Source: Dactylosporangium vinaceum (lineage in GTDB: Bacteria; Actinomycetota; Actinomycetes; Mycobacteriales; Micromonosporaceae). Taken from it: 64,000 nt of DNA. Shown one piece after another: positions 31,894-41,017 of this stretch. The stretch spans positions 558,001-622,000 of the forward strand of contig NZ_CP061913.1 of assembly GCF_019904175.1 (NCBI RefSeq). Direction: 5' to 3'. Each line of letters begins with the position of its first letter. The first letter of the stretch is position 1. The notes under the pieces are model-generated. The model was not told the DNA's origin. It did not search any database and saw only the letters and a list, made by a program, of their open reading frames with translations. The translations under genes and the position numbers were made by a program.

Positions 31894-32910
31894 ATGTCTC
31901 CCACCACGCTCGAGATCGCCGAGGTGCGCGCCGATGACCCGGCGGCCGTCGGCGCGGTCTACGACCTACTCGACGCGGCCCTGCGGGCGGACCGGCCCGA
32001 GCTGCCGCCGATGTGCCGCTACCAGTTCGAGCGGCAGTTCGAGGTCCCCCCGCCGAGCCTGAAGCGCTCGTTCCACCTGGCGCTGCGCAGCGACGAGCCC
32101 GTCGGGGCCGTCCAACTCGACCTGCCCTTCCTCGACAACCTCGACAAGGCCCACGTCGACCTGTTCGTCCGCCCGGACGCCCGCCGCCAGGGCGTCGCCC
32201 GCGCGCTGTACACGCGCGCCCTGACGGCGGCCCGCGCCGACGGGCGCACGAGCGTCCTGGGCTTCAGCCCGGCGACGGACGGCCCGAGCGGCTTCGCGTC
32301 CGCCGCCGGTCTGCGCAACGGCCTCCTGGACGCCCGCCGCCGCCTCGACCTGGCCGGCGTGGACGACGCCGCGCTCGACGCCATGTACGCGGAGGGCCTG
32401 ACCAGGTCCGCCGGCTACCGGCTGGTGCAGTGGCAGAACCGGCTGCCGGAGGAGTACATCGAGGACATAGCCGCCCTGGACAGCTCCTTCCTCGCCGAGA
32501 CCCCGATGGGCGAGATCGACTACGAGCCGGAGAAGGTCGACGCGGCCCGCCTGCGCCGGCTGTACCGGGCCTTCGACGCCTGGGGCTCCCGCCGCTACGA
32601 GGCCGGCCTGGTCCACGAGGCGAGCGGGCACCTCGTCGCCTGGACCGCGATGCGGGTCGCCCGCACTGTCGACTGGCACTGCTGGCAGCTGATCACCCTT
32701 GTCCACCCGGCCCACCGCGGCCACCGCCTGGGCCTGGTCGCCAAGATCGCCAACCTCCGCGCACTGCGCACGGCGGAGCCTGCGGTGACCACTGTCGACA
32801 CCTTCAACGCGGCCGACAACCCGTACATGATCGCCATCAACGAGGCGATGGGGTTCCGGTTCCGCGACGACTGGGCCAACTGGCAGGGGCCCCTGCCCGC
32901 GGCGGCCTAG
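31894..32910 (+). CDS. tandem GNAT-family N-acetyltransferase
   Basis: The product is 338 aa from ATG 31894. The N-terminal GNAT domain (1-150) has the acetyl-CoA loop HVDLFVRPDARRQGVARALY. The C-terminal half (about 175-338) is a diverged second GNAT fold (WQLITLVHPAHRGHRLGLVAKI, VDTFNAADNPYMIAINEAMG, FRFRDDW). Such duplicated acetyltransferases are widespread in actinomycetes; mycothiol synthase is the best known, but this protein lacks its specific features. The substrate is unknown. The gene stands alone. Confidence 0.85.
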   Translation: MSPTTLEIAEVRADDPAAVGAVYDLLDAALRADRPELPPMCRYQFERQFEVPPPSLKRSFHLALRSDEPVGAVQLDLPFLDNLDKAHVDLFVRPDARRQGVARALYTRALTAARADGRTSVLGFSPATDGPSGFASAAGLRNGLLDARRRLDLAGVDDAALDAMYAEGLTRSAGYRLVQWQNRLPEEYIEDIAALDSSFLAETPMGEIDYEPEKVDAARLRRLYRAFDAWGSRRYEAGLVHEASGHLVAWTAMRVARTVDWHCWQLITLVHPAHRGHRLGLVAKIANLRALRTAEPAVTTVDTFNAADNPYMIAINEAMGFRFRDDWANWQGPLPAAA

Positions 32911-33081
32911 CCCGGCCGCGTCCGCCGCCCCTGCCCGGGCCGGTCCGGCGGCCGGCCCGGTTCGGCCGTCCGGCGGTCCGGTCGCGATGTGCGCGGGCGC
33001 GCGGCGCGGGGTGGTGGTTGCCCGGTCGCCAGAAGTCGTCAGACGGTCGGCGGGGCGGTTCGGCGGTGGCAGGATGGCGCC

Positions 33082-34755
33082 ATGGAGAACTCACACCCCA
33101 TGTTCACCAGCCACGCCGACACGCTGGAGCGGGCGCTGACCGCGATCGCTGAGCGTGCGTACTGGTCAAACTATCCCGAGTCGCCCAGTCCGCGGATCTA
33201 CGGCGAGCATGCCGCGGCGGAGGGGGAGGCGGCCTACCGGGCGTACCTCGGCACCGACTTCCCGCTCAAGGATCAGCCGGCGATCACCGGGTGGGTCGCG
33301 ACCGAGAAATCGCCCTTCGGGACGGCTATCGATGTGCGGTACCCCCAGATGGATCTCGATCTTGCTTTTGCCGCGCTTGCCGAAGGGATGCCGACCTGGC
33401 GGGCGGCCGGGCCGCAGACGCGGGCCGGGGTCTGTCTGGAGATCCTCGCGCGCCTGCACAAGGCCGCGTTCGAGCTGGCCAACGCGGTGCACGTCACCAC
33501 CGGGCAGGCGTTCGTGATGGCGTTCCAGGCCGGCGCGCCGCACGCGTTCGACCGGGCGCTGGAGGCGATCGCCTACGCGTACCGCGAGATGACCCGCACG
33601 CCGGCCGCCGCCGACTGGGAGAAGCCGGCCGGCAAGGGCCAGACCCTCAAAATGACCAAAACCTTTCACGTGGTACCGCGGGGCGTCGCACTCGTCGTCG
33701 GCTGCAACACGTTCCCGACCTGGAACTCGTACCCGGGGCTCTTCGCGTCGCTCGTCACCGGCAACCCGGTGATCGTCAAGCCGCACCCCGGAGCCGTACT
33801 GCCGCTGGCGATCACCGTGAAGATCGCCCGCGAGACGCTCGCCGACGCCGGGTTCGACCCCAACCTCGTGCTGCTGGCCGCCGAGGCGCCCGGGGAGGGG
33901 CTGGCGAAGACGCTCGCGCTGCGGCCCGAGGTGCGCATCATCGACTTCACCGGCTCGACCGAGTTCGGCGACTGGCTCGAGGCGAACGCCCGGCAGGCCG
34001 TCGTCTACACCGAGAAGGCCGGCGTGAACACGGTGGTCGTCGACTCGACCGACGACTTCGCCGGAATGTGCCGCAACATCGGTTTCTCCTTGGTCCTGTA
34101 CTCCGGGCAGATGTGCACCACTCCGCAGAACATTCTCGTGCCCGCCGCCGGCATCGCGACGAACGAGGGTCACAAGAGCATCGACGACGTCGCCGAGGGC
34201 ATTGCCGGGGCCGTGCGCGCGCTCACGGCCGACCCTGCGAAGGGCGTTGAACTGACCGGCGCAATCGTGAACGACGGAGTTCTGGAAAGGCTCCAGAAAG
34301 CCGCTTCCGTCGGTGATGCGGTGCTCGAATCCTCAGACGTTTCACACCCGGCTTATGCCACCGCGACTGTGCGTACACCACTCATCCGGAAACTCGGTGC
34401 CGGTGACGAGCAGACGTATGGCACGGAGTGGTTCGGACCCATTTCCTTCGTTGTCGCCACCGATTCCACGCAGAGCAGTTTGCGGATCTTCAGCGACACC
34501 GTCGGCCGCAAGGGCGCATTGACCGCCTCGGTCTATTCGACTTCGCCGGACGTCCTCGACGCCATGGAAGAGGCCGCTCTGCTTGCCGGTGTGCATTTGT
34601 CAGTCAACCTGACCGGCGGCGTCTTCGTGAACCAGTCGGCCGCGTTTTCCGACTTCCACGCCAGCGGCGCCAATCCGGCCGCCAATGCCGCGCTCACCGA
34701 CGGTGCGTACGTCGCGAGCCGTTTCCGTGTTGTCCAGTCACGCCGCCACGTCTAG
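33082..34755 (+). CDS. paaN: PaaN-like aldehyde dehydrogenase (phenylacetate pathway family)
   Basis: The product is 557 aa from ATG 33082. The aldehyde dehydrogenase core has the cofactor region CNTFPTWNSYPGLFASLVTGN and VKPHPGAVLPL, IIDFTGSTEFG, TEKAGVNT, and catalytic Cys345 in SGQMCTTPQN. The long N-terminal part (1-150; RAYWSNYPESPSPRIYGE) and the overall length match PaaN-type proteins rather than ordinary aldehyde dehydrogenases. PaaN proteins are assigned to aerobic phenylacetate degradation, but no paa genes are nearby, so its substrate may differ. The last third of the gene has lower GC than the start, without a frameshift. Confidence 0.85.
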   Translation: MENSHPMFTSHADTLERALTAIAERAYWSNYPESPSPRIYGEHAAAEGEAAYRAYLGTDFPLKDQPAITGWVATEKSPFGTAIDVRYPQMDLDLAFAALAEGMPTWRAAGPQTRAGVCLEILARLHKAAFELANAVHVTTGQAFVMAFQAGAPHAFDRALEAIAYAYREMTRTPAAADWEKPAGKGQTLKMTKTFHVVPRGVALVVGCNTFPTWNSYPGLFASLVTGNPVIVKPHPGAVLPLAITVKIARETLADAGFDPNLVLLAAEAPGEGLAKTLALRPEVRIIDFTGSTEFGDWLEANARQAVVYTEKAGVNTVVVDSTDDFAGMCRNIGFSLVLYSGQMCTTPQNILVPAAGIATNEGHKSIDDVAEGIAGAVRALTADPAKGVELTGAIVNDGVLERLQKAASVGDAVLESSDVSHPAYATATVRTPLIRKLGAGDEQTYGTEWFGPISFVVATDSTQSSLRIFSDTVGRKGALTASVYSTSPDVLDAMEEAALLAGVHLSVNLTGGVFVNQSAAFSDFHASGANPAANAALTDGAYVASRFRVVQSRRHV

Positions 34756-35032
34756 GCGCGAAAGTTACTAACACGTAGTCGCCGGGCGATGCTTGCATCT
34801 GCAACAAAAAATTGCGGAGAAGGCATGCTCGGCGACCTTTTACAGCTGTTTGATTCGTGACCTTGCTGTCCGATTTGTGCCTGTCGGCAGTCGGGTTACT
34901 CCTGTACCGTGCGGTTCGGTCATCGTTCCTTCGTCGGGGCCACCCCCGGAACCGGCGGTTGTGCGCGAAGACCCGAGCTGGTCCCCACAGCCAGCCGAGG
35001 AAGCAGCAGGACCGAAGTAGAGGAAGTGCACC

Positions 35033-35236
35033 GTGGCACAGGGCACCGTCAAGTGGTTCAACAGCGAGAAGGGCTATGGCTTCATCGCGGTCGACGGGGG
35101 GCAGGACGTGTTCGTCCACTTCTCCGCGATTGAGATGGACGGCTACAAGTCGCTGGAGGATGGTCAGCGCGTCGAGTTCGAGATCGCGCAGGGTCAGAAG
35201 GGTCCGCAAGCCGAGCAGGTACGTCTGCTTGCCTGA
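35033..35236 (+). CDS. cold-shock protein (CspA family)
   Basis: The product is 67 aa from GTG 35033, with GAGGAAG upstream. The single cold-shock domain has both RNA-binding motifs: KGYGFIAV (RNP1) and VFVHFSAI (RNP2), in the standard context [15 protein letters not shown]. It binds single-stranded RNA or DNA as a chaperone. A long upstream leader (34756-35032) of lower GC with several short hairpins, including GCAACAAAAAATTGC, is typical of csp genes whose mRNA structure governs translation. A terminator follows at 35262. Confidence 0.95.
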   Translation: MAQGTVKWFNSEKGYGFIAVDGGQDVFVHFSAIEMDGYKSLEDGQRVEFEIAQGQKGPQAEQVRLLA

Positions 35237-35261
35237 ACCCAGCTCCTCAAACAACCCGCCG

Positions 35262-35294
35262 GGGCACCGTCCTCATTGACGAGGAGCGGTGCCC
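35262..35294 (+). terminator. hairpin terminator after the cold-shock gene
   Basis: GGGCACCG-TCCTC pairs with GAGGA-G-CGGTGCCC (one bulged base) around a 6-base loop, starting 26 bases after the stop codon. Confidence 0.8.
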
Positions 35295-35650
35295 TGCGCG
35301 CATTTGTTGCCCGCCCCATGTAATGCCCGTTTTATTGGGGTTAGTGGATCACAATGCGATTCAACGCATTCGCGGGCCCCGCCGCTGCCCGCAACGCCAC
35401 CCCCTCGGGCCCCACTCGCCGCCACGCGCCTCTCCTGCGCGCCCTTCTGTGCCGGTGCTCCCTCGCGCCAGGCCGCCGGGGCGCACCCACCGCATCCCGT
35501 CGTGCCCGTCGTGACCCGTCGCGCCCGCGCGTGCGCACCCGCGGGTGACGTGCGCGGCTGCGGGTGAGACGAGAGCGCACCCGACGGTGTCGGGCCGGCG
35601 GGGTGTCTGCGGGCACCCTCCCAGATCACCTGGCGCAGCCCTCCCGTTTG
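35295..35650. other. non-coding gap upstream of the groEL control region
   Basis: About 355 bases of C-rich sequence with overlapping CGCGCGTGCG-type short palindromes. No gene is convincing; frames on both strands are Arg/Pro/Ala shadows. The groEL control region starts directly after it. Confidence 0.4.
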
Positions 35651-35677
35651 CTTGCACTCGACCGGCCAGAGTGCTAA
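35651..35677 (+). promoter_or_regulatory. CIRCE operator 1, overlapping the groEL promoter
   Basis: CTTGCACTC-N9-GAGTGCTAA matches the HrcA-binding CIRCE consensus (TTAGCACTC-N9-GAGTGCTAA), with two mismatches in the left arm. TTGCAC (35652-35657) and TAAACA (35675-35680) are 17 bases apart and could be the -35 and -10 boxes, so HrcA bound here would occlude RNA polymerase. Confidence 0.8.
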
Positions 35678-37507
<1,830 letters not shown>

Positions 37508-37527
37508 GTCCACCAGCTGCACCATCG

Positions 37528-37559
37528 CGCGGGTCGACCCTTTCGGGGGTCGGCCCGCG
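37528..37559 (+). terminator. hairpin terminator after groEL
   Basis: CGCGGGTCGACCC pairs with GGGTCGGCCCGCG (one G-U) around a 6-base loop, 20 bases after the stop, followed by TTGTG. Confidence 0.85.
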
Positions 37560-37569
37560 TTGTGCTTCC

Positions 37570-38033
37570 CGACCACCGGCCGAGCCCTACGCCGAACCAC
37601 CGGCCGAGCCCTACGCCGTGCGACCGAGCCCTACGCCGTGCGCCGAGCCGTACGCCGAGCGCTGGCCGAGCCGTGCGTTGTGCCGCCGGTTAAGCCGTAA
37701 GCGCCCGTGCCGCCGGCCGAGCCGTACGCCGTGCGCCGAACCGTCGGCCAAGCCGTAAGCGCCCGTGCCGCCGGCCAAGCCGTGCGCCCCGGCTGCCGGC
37801 CCAATCCGTAAGCGCGGCACCGTTCGAGCCGCAGAGCGGCACCAGCCGAGCTGTGAGTTAGGCCGCTAACCGCCGTCTCCGTCGTGCTGTTCAACAGTTC
37901 TGAGCTCCGGGCCGCCGGCCAAGCCTTAGCTCGGGCTGCCGGCCAAGCCTCAGCCAGGGCTGCCTGCCAGGCCTTGAGCCCTGTGCCGCCAGCCGAGTCG
38001 TGAGCCCGGCACTTGCCGAGCCGTACGTTAAGT
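37570..38033. repeat. decayed short-repeat region downstream of groEL
   Basis: This region contains many diverged copies of 15-25-base units, such as CCGAGCCCTACGCCG, GCCGAGCCGTACGCC and AAGCCGTAAGCGCCCGTGCCGCCGGCC, without a consistent reading frame. All six frames give low-complexity products and none has a ribosome binding site. It looks like a non-coding repeat field in decay. Confidence 0.65.
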
Positions 38034-38222
38034 CGCCAGTCGTGCTGTAGACCCGGCCACCGCCAGTCGTGCTGTAGACCCGGCCACCGCCAGTCGTGCT
38101 GTAGACCCGGCCACCGCCAGTCGTGCTGTAGACCCGGCCACCGCCAGTCGTGCTGTAGACCCGGCCACCGCCAGTCGTGCTGCAGACCCGGCCACCGCCA
38201 GTTGGGCGGTAGGCCCGGCCAC
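38034..38222. repeat. 27-bp tandem repeat, seven units
   Basis: Seven head-to-tail 27-base units (CGCCAGTCGTGCTGTAGACC plus CGGCCAC) start at 38034. Units 1-5 are identical, unit 6 has one change and the last is degenerate. With no spacers between units this is not a CRISPR. The length is divisible by three, so every frame stays open through it, and I take the open frames as artefacts. Confidence 0.9.
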
Positions 38223-38443
38223 CAGCCACGTCGTGAGCCGGCCGCGCGCCAAGACCCGGAGCCGGTCGTGCGCCGATCCCGAGGCATGCGGCGCGGCAGG
38301 CTGTGCGGCGTTCGATGCCAAAAGCCGCGACATATCGCCTGGCGGGGTATAAGTCCGAAAAGTCGCGGCGCGGAGCGCCCGACTTTTCGTGTTGCACGCC
38401 CACGCCGTGAGCTGCGGCCAAAACAGTTAGGTATGTTTACCAA
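38223..38443. other. non-coding stretch upstream of the GNAT gene
   Basis: About 220 bases after the tandem repeats, including the inverted repeat AAAAGTCGCGGCGCGGAGCG followed by CCCGACTTTT (38357-38388). The AT-rich end (GTTAGGTATGTTTACC) probably contains the promoter of the gene at 38444. Confidence 0.4.
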
Positions 38444-39310
38444 ATGATCGTGGAGCTCGACGTTGATGCTGTTGGAGGGCTGCTCGGCCGGGCGCTTGAT
38501 CTGCCGGAGGACGCCGGCGACGGGGCTGCGCTGGCGGCTCGGCTGATGGAGCCGCCGGGCGGGCGGGCGGTGGTGCGGCTGGGGACGGCCGACGGTGCGG
38601 GTGCAGCGTTCGGCTCGATCAGTGACGTCGATCCGCGGCTCGGGCACGTCGAGCTTCTCGCGGTCGCGCCCGAGGCTCGCCGGCGCGGTGTCGGGAGTGC
38701 GCTGCTGCGGGAGGCCGAGCGGCGACTCGCCGGGCTCGGGGCCACGCGGGTCCGGCTCGGTGGGAATCCGCCCTGTTACGCGTGGCCGGGGGTCGATGTG
38801 CGGTACACGCCGGCGGTCTGCCTGGCCCAGCGGGCCGGCTACCAGTTGACCGACACCGCGTGGAACATGACGGCGGATCTCGGCCGGCCCGAGCTCGACG
38901 GCCCGGTGGACGAGGGGCGTCTGCACGATCGAGGCGTGAAGGTCGTGCCGGCCGGCCCCGACACGCCCGAATGGGTGCGCTCGATCTGGGGGGACGGCTG
39001 GGGCTGGGAGGTGGCGCAGAGTCTGGGGCGCGGCGGCGCCGGGTGCTATGTGGCGGTGCGGGACGGGGAGGTGCTGGGGTTCGCGGCGTACGGGGCGAAC
39101 CGGCCCAGCTGGTTCGGCCCCATGGGGACGGCTCCGGCCGCGGAGGGGCTCGGCATCGGGCGGGTGCTGCTGCGCCGGTGCCTGGCCGATCTGCGGGCGG
39201 CCGGTCACGCGACGGCGCAGATCGGGTGGGTCGGGCCCGTCGCGTTCTACGCCAAGGCGGTCACGGCGCGCATCGAGCGGGTCTTCTGGATCTACACGAA
39301 GACGCTGTGA
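38444..39310 (+). CDS. tandem GNAT-family acetyltransferase
   Basis: The product is 288 aa. Two GNAT domains are present: the first has VELLAVAPEARRRGVGSALLREAERRL (read in part, residues about 68-95) and the second has GTAPAAEGLGIGRVLLRRCLADL (about 227-249). Both acetyl-CoA-binding loops (RRRGVG, GLGIGR) are intact, so both could be active. Duplicated GNATs of this length include mycothiol synthase, but residues diagnostic of MshD are not evident. The substrate is unknown. It may be cotranscribed with the HD-domain gene 50 bases downstream. Confidence 0.85.
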   Translation: MIVELDVDAVGGLLGRALDLPEDAGDGAALAARLMEPPGGRAVVRLGTADGAGAAFGSISDVDPRLGHVELLAVAPEARRRGVGSALLREAERRLAGLGATRVRLGGNPPCYAWPGVDVRYTPAVCLAQRAGYQLTDTAWNMTADLGRPELDGPVDEGRLHDRGVKVVPAGPDTPEWVRSIWGDGWGWEVAQSLGRGGAGCYVAVRDGEVLGFAAYGANRPSWFGPMGTAPAAEGLGIGRVLLRRCLADLRAAGHATAQIGWVGPVAFYAKAVTARIERVFWIYTKTL

Positions 39311-39360
39311 GCGATCTACACGAAGGCGCTGTGAGCGCGGCCCGGCGATAGGGTTCGGGT

Positions 39361-39972
39361 GTGAGCACGCTCGAGGCCTGGCAGCTGATGTTTCCCGGGG
39401 AAGCGGTCGCCGGGCGGGAACTGCTCGCGCGGTGGTCCGAGCCGCACCGGCGATACCACACGCTCGAGCATCTCGCGGTGGTGCTCGGGGTCATCGACGA
39501 GCACGCGCACCTGGTCGACGACCCGGACGTCGTCCGGCTCGCCGCGTGGTTCCACGATGCCGTCTACGACATCGGTGCACCTGACAATGAGGAGCGCAGC
39601 GCGCTTTTGGGCAGTACCACCGCGGAGGCTCTTGGCATTGCCCCGGCCCGGGCGGCGGAAGTGGCGCGGCTGGTCCGGCTGACGGCGGGGCACCACGTGG
39701 CGCCGGGAGACCGGCACGGGGCGCTGCTCGCGGACGCCGACCTGGCGATTCTTGCGGCCGATCCGGACGATTACCGGCGTTATGCGGCGGCTGTACGGCA
39801 GGAGTACGCGGCGGTGCCCGACGAGGTGTTCCGGCCCGGGCGGGCGACCATTCTGCGCGCATTGGCGGACATGCCGGAGCTTTTCCGGTTCGTACCCGCA
39901 CGGGCGGCCTGGACCGCCCGTGCCCGCGCGAATCTGGAGGCGGAGATCGTCACGCTTCTGGGTGCTCGGTGA
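39361..39972 (+). CDS. HD-superfamily metal-dependent phosphohydrolase
   Basis: The product is 203 aa from GTG 39361. The HD-type metal site is visible as RRYHTLEHLAVVLG, then AAWFHDAVYD (the HD pair) and TAGHHVAPGD, ending with DADLAILAADPDDYRRYAAAV. This is the signature of a broadly distributed predicted metal-dependent HD hydrolase of about 200 residues. A nucleotide or phosphorylated metabolite is the likely substrate. It lies in tandem after the GNAT gene, and its 3' end overlaps the convergent bfr gene by 23 bases. Confidence 0.87.
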   Translation: MSTLEAWQLMFPGEAVAGRELLARWSEPHRRYHTLEHLAVVLGVIDEHAHLVDDPDVVRLAAWFHDAVYDIGAPDNEERSALLGSTTAEALGIAPARAAEVARLVRLTAGHHVAPGDRHGALLADADLAILAADPDDYRRYAAAVRQEYAAVPDEVFRPGRATILRALADMPELFRFVPARAAWTARARANLEAEIVTLLGAR

Positions 39973-40429
39973 CGTTCTGCAGGTAGAGGGCCTCGCCGAA
40001 CTTCTCGATGAGGCCGAGCTGGGTCTCGAGGTAGTCGACGTGGTGCTCTTCGTCGGCGAGGATCTCCTCGAAGATGTTGGCCGACGTGATGTCGCCGATG
40101 GAGCGCATGTATTCGATGCCGCGGCGGAGGCGGTCGACGGCCTCCAGCTCGATCTGCATGTCGCACTTGAACTGCTCGGGCACCGATTCGCCGATGCGCA
40201 GGGCGAACAGCCGCTGGTAGTTCGGCAGGCCCTCCAGGAACAGGATGCGATCGGTGAGCACCTCGGCGTGCTTCATCTCGTCGATCGACTCGTGCTTGGT
40301 GAACCTGGCCAGTTTGGTGTATCCCCAGTTCTCCTGCATCTTGGCGTGCAGGAAGTACTGGTTGATCGCCGTGAGCTCGGCGGTGAGCTGTTCGTTGAGA
40401 AACTCGATGACTCGTTCGTCCCCGTGCAT
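39950..40429 (-). CDS. bfr: bacterioferritin
   Basis: The product is 159 aa, the standard length. The ferroxidase ligands lie in LTAELTAINQYFLHA, TKHESIDEMKHAE and FEEILADEEHHVDYLETQL. Met52 in ESIDEMKHAE occupies the position of the haem-ligating Met52 of E. coli Bfr, so a haem-binding 24-mer is expected. It stores iron as ferric mineral in the cytoplasm. It lies 31 bases downstream of bfd on the same strand, forming an iron storage and mobilisation pair that is probably controlled by the DtxR/IdeR-type box at 40657-40675. Confidence 0.95.
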   Translation of the reverse strand: MHGDERVIEFLNEQLTAELTAINQYFLHAKMQENWGYTKLARFTKHESIDEMKHAEVLTDRILFLEGLPNYQRLFALRIGESVPEQFKCDMQIELEAVDRLRRGIEYMRSIGDITSANIFEEILADEEHHVDYLETQLGLIEKFGEALYLQNVTEHPEA

Positions 40430-40460
40430 GCTTGGCAGGTTACGCGGATTGGTCCGTTTT

Positions 40461-40646
40461 CTAGGTGAAAACGGGCACTGCGTCCGAGTTTTCCGCGTCG
40501 ATCAGGTCGGCGATCCGGTCCAGGCAGGTGCCGCAGCCGGTGCCGGCGTCACAAGCGTCGCCGACGGAGTCCTCGCTGCGCGCGCCGGCCTGAATGACCC
40601 GGCGGATCTCGCACTCGCGGACGCGGTGGCAGATGCAGACATACAC
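40461..40646 (-). CDS. bfd: bacterioferritin-associated ferredoxin
   Basis: The product is 61 aa from GTG 40646, with GAGGGAG upstream. The [2Fe-2S] ligands of the Bfd family are present as Cys4-x-Cys6 (MYVCICHRV) and Cys38-x2-Cys41 (GTGCGTCLDRI). Bfd binds bacterioferritin and passes it electrons to release stored iron. The gene lies directly upstream of bfr, which supports the function. Confidence 0.93.
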   Translation of the reverse strand: MYVCICHRVRECEIRRVIQAGARSEDSVGDACDAGTGCGTCLDRIADLIDAENSDAVPVFT

Positions 40647-40656
40647 GCCGTGCTCC

Positions 40657-40675
40657 CTCGCTTAGCCTTACCTAA
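40657..40675 (-). promoter_or_regulatory. DtxR/IdeR-type iron box upstream of bfd
   Basis: The reverse strand reads TTAGGTAAGGCTAAGCGAG, matching about 16 of 19 positions of the iron-box consensus TWAGGTWAGSCTWACCTWA. It ends about ten bases before the bfd start, overlapping the ribosome binding site. A second half-site TTAGGTAA lies just upstream (about 40683-40690). Confidence 0.7.
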
Positions 40676-40686
40676 GCAAGGGTTAC

Positions 40687-41004
40687 CTAATGTCGGCCGG
40701 GAAACAAGGTCTGACCTGCCTTTTTCTTACCCTTGGAAGCGGACAAATGGCGCGGTCGGCGCAGCCCGGCGGCAACCAGGCGCTCGACGATCTCCCGCGA
40801 GCTCACCGGTGTGGCCCCCAGCCACACCGCTATCCGCGCCCGGTCGGCCGCCACGTCGTAGTGGTCGCGCTCGAACGCCCGGCGGGGCACCCCGATCAGC
40901 TCGGCGAACACGTGCAGCTCGGCCACCGACACGTCACTGACGAGATGGGCGAAGAGCCGCCCGTGGGCGGGCCACCGGGGCGTGTCGATGTAGAGCACAC
41001 GCAC
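40687..41004 (-). CDS. DUF4031 family protein
   Basis: The product is 105 aa from GTG 41004. It matches the DUF4031 pattern: VLYIDTPRWPAHGRLFAHLVSD, then VAELHVFAELIGVPRRAFERDHYD and VSSREIVERLVAAGLRRPR (shown in part). The His/Asp-rich core (HGRLFAHLVSD, ERDHYD) suggests metal binding, but no activity is known to me. Its stop is 40 bases before bfd on the same strand. Its start is only 13 bases from the start of the divergent flavoprotein gene. Confidence 0.85.
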   Translation of the reverse strand: MRVLYIDTPRWPAHGRLFAHLVSDVSVAELHVFAELIGVPRRAFERDHYDVAADRARIAVWLGATPVSSREIVERLVAAGLRRPRHLSASKGKKKAGQTLFPGRH

Positions 41005-41017
41005 TAGCGTGCCAGGT

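Noticed and set aside
38034..38222. Possible CRISPR array
   Set aside because: Units are contiguous with no unique spacers, and no cas genes are present.
37631..39208. 525-aa and 176-aa reverse-strand frames, and a forward frame rich in GHRQSCCRP, across the repeat field
   Set aside because: All arise from the 27-bp tandem repeat, which keeps every frame open; there is no ribosome binding site or non-repeat domain.
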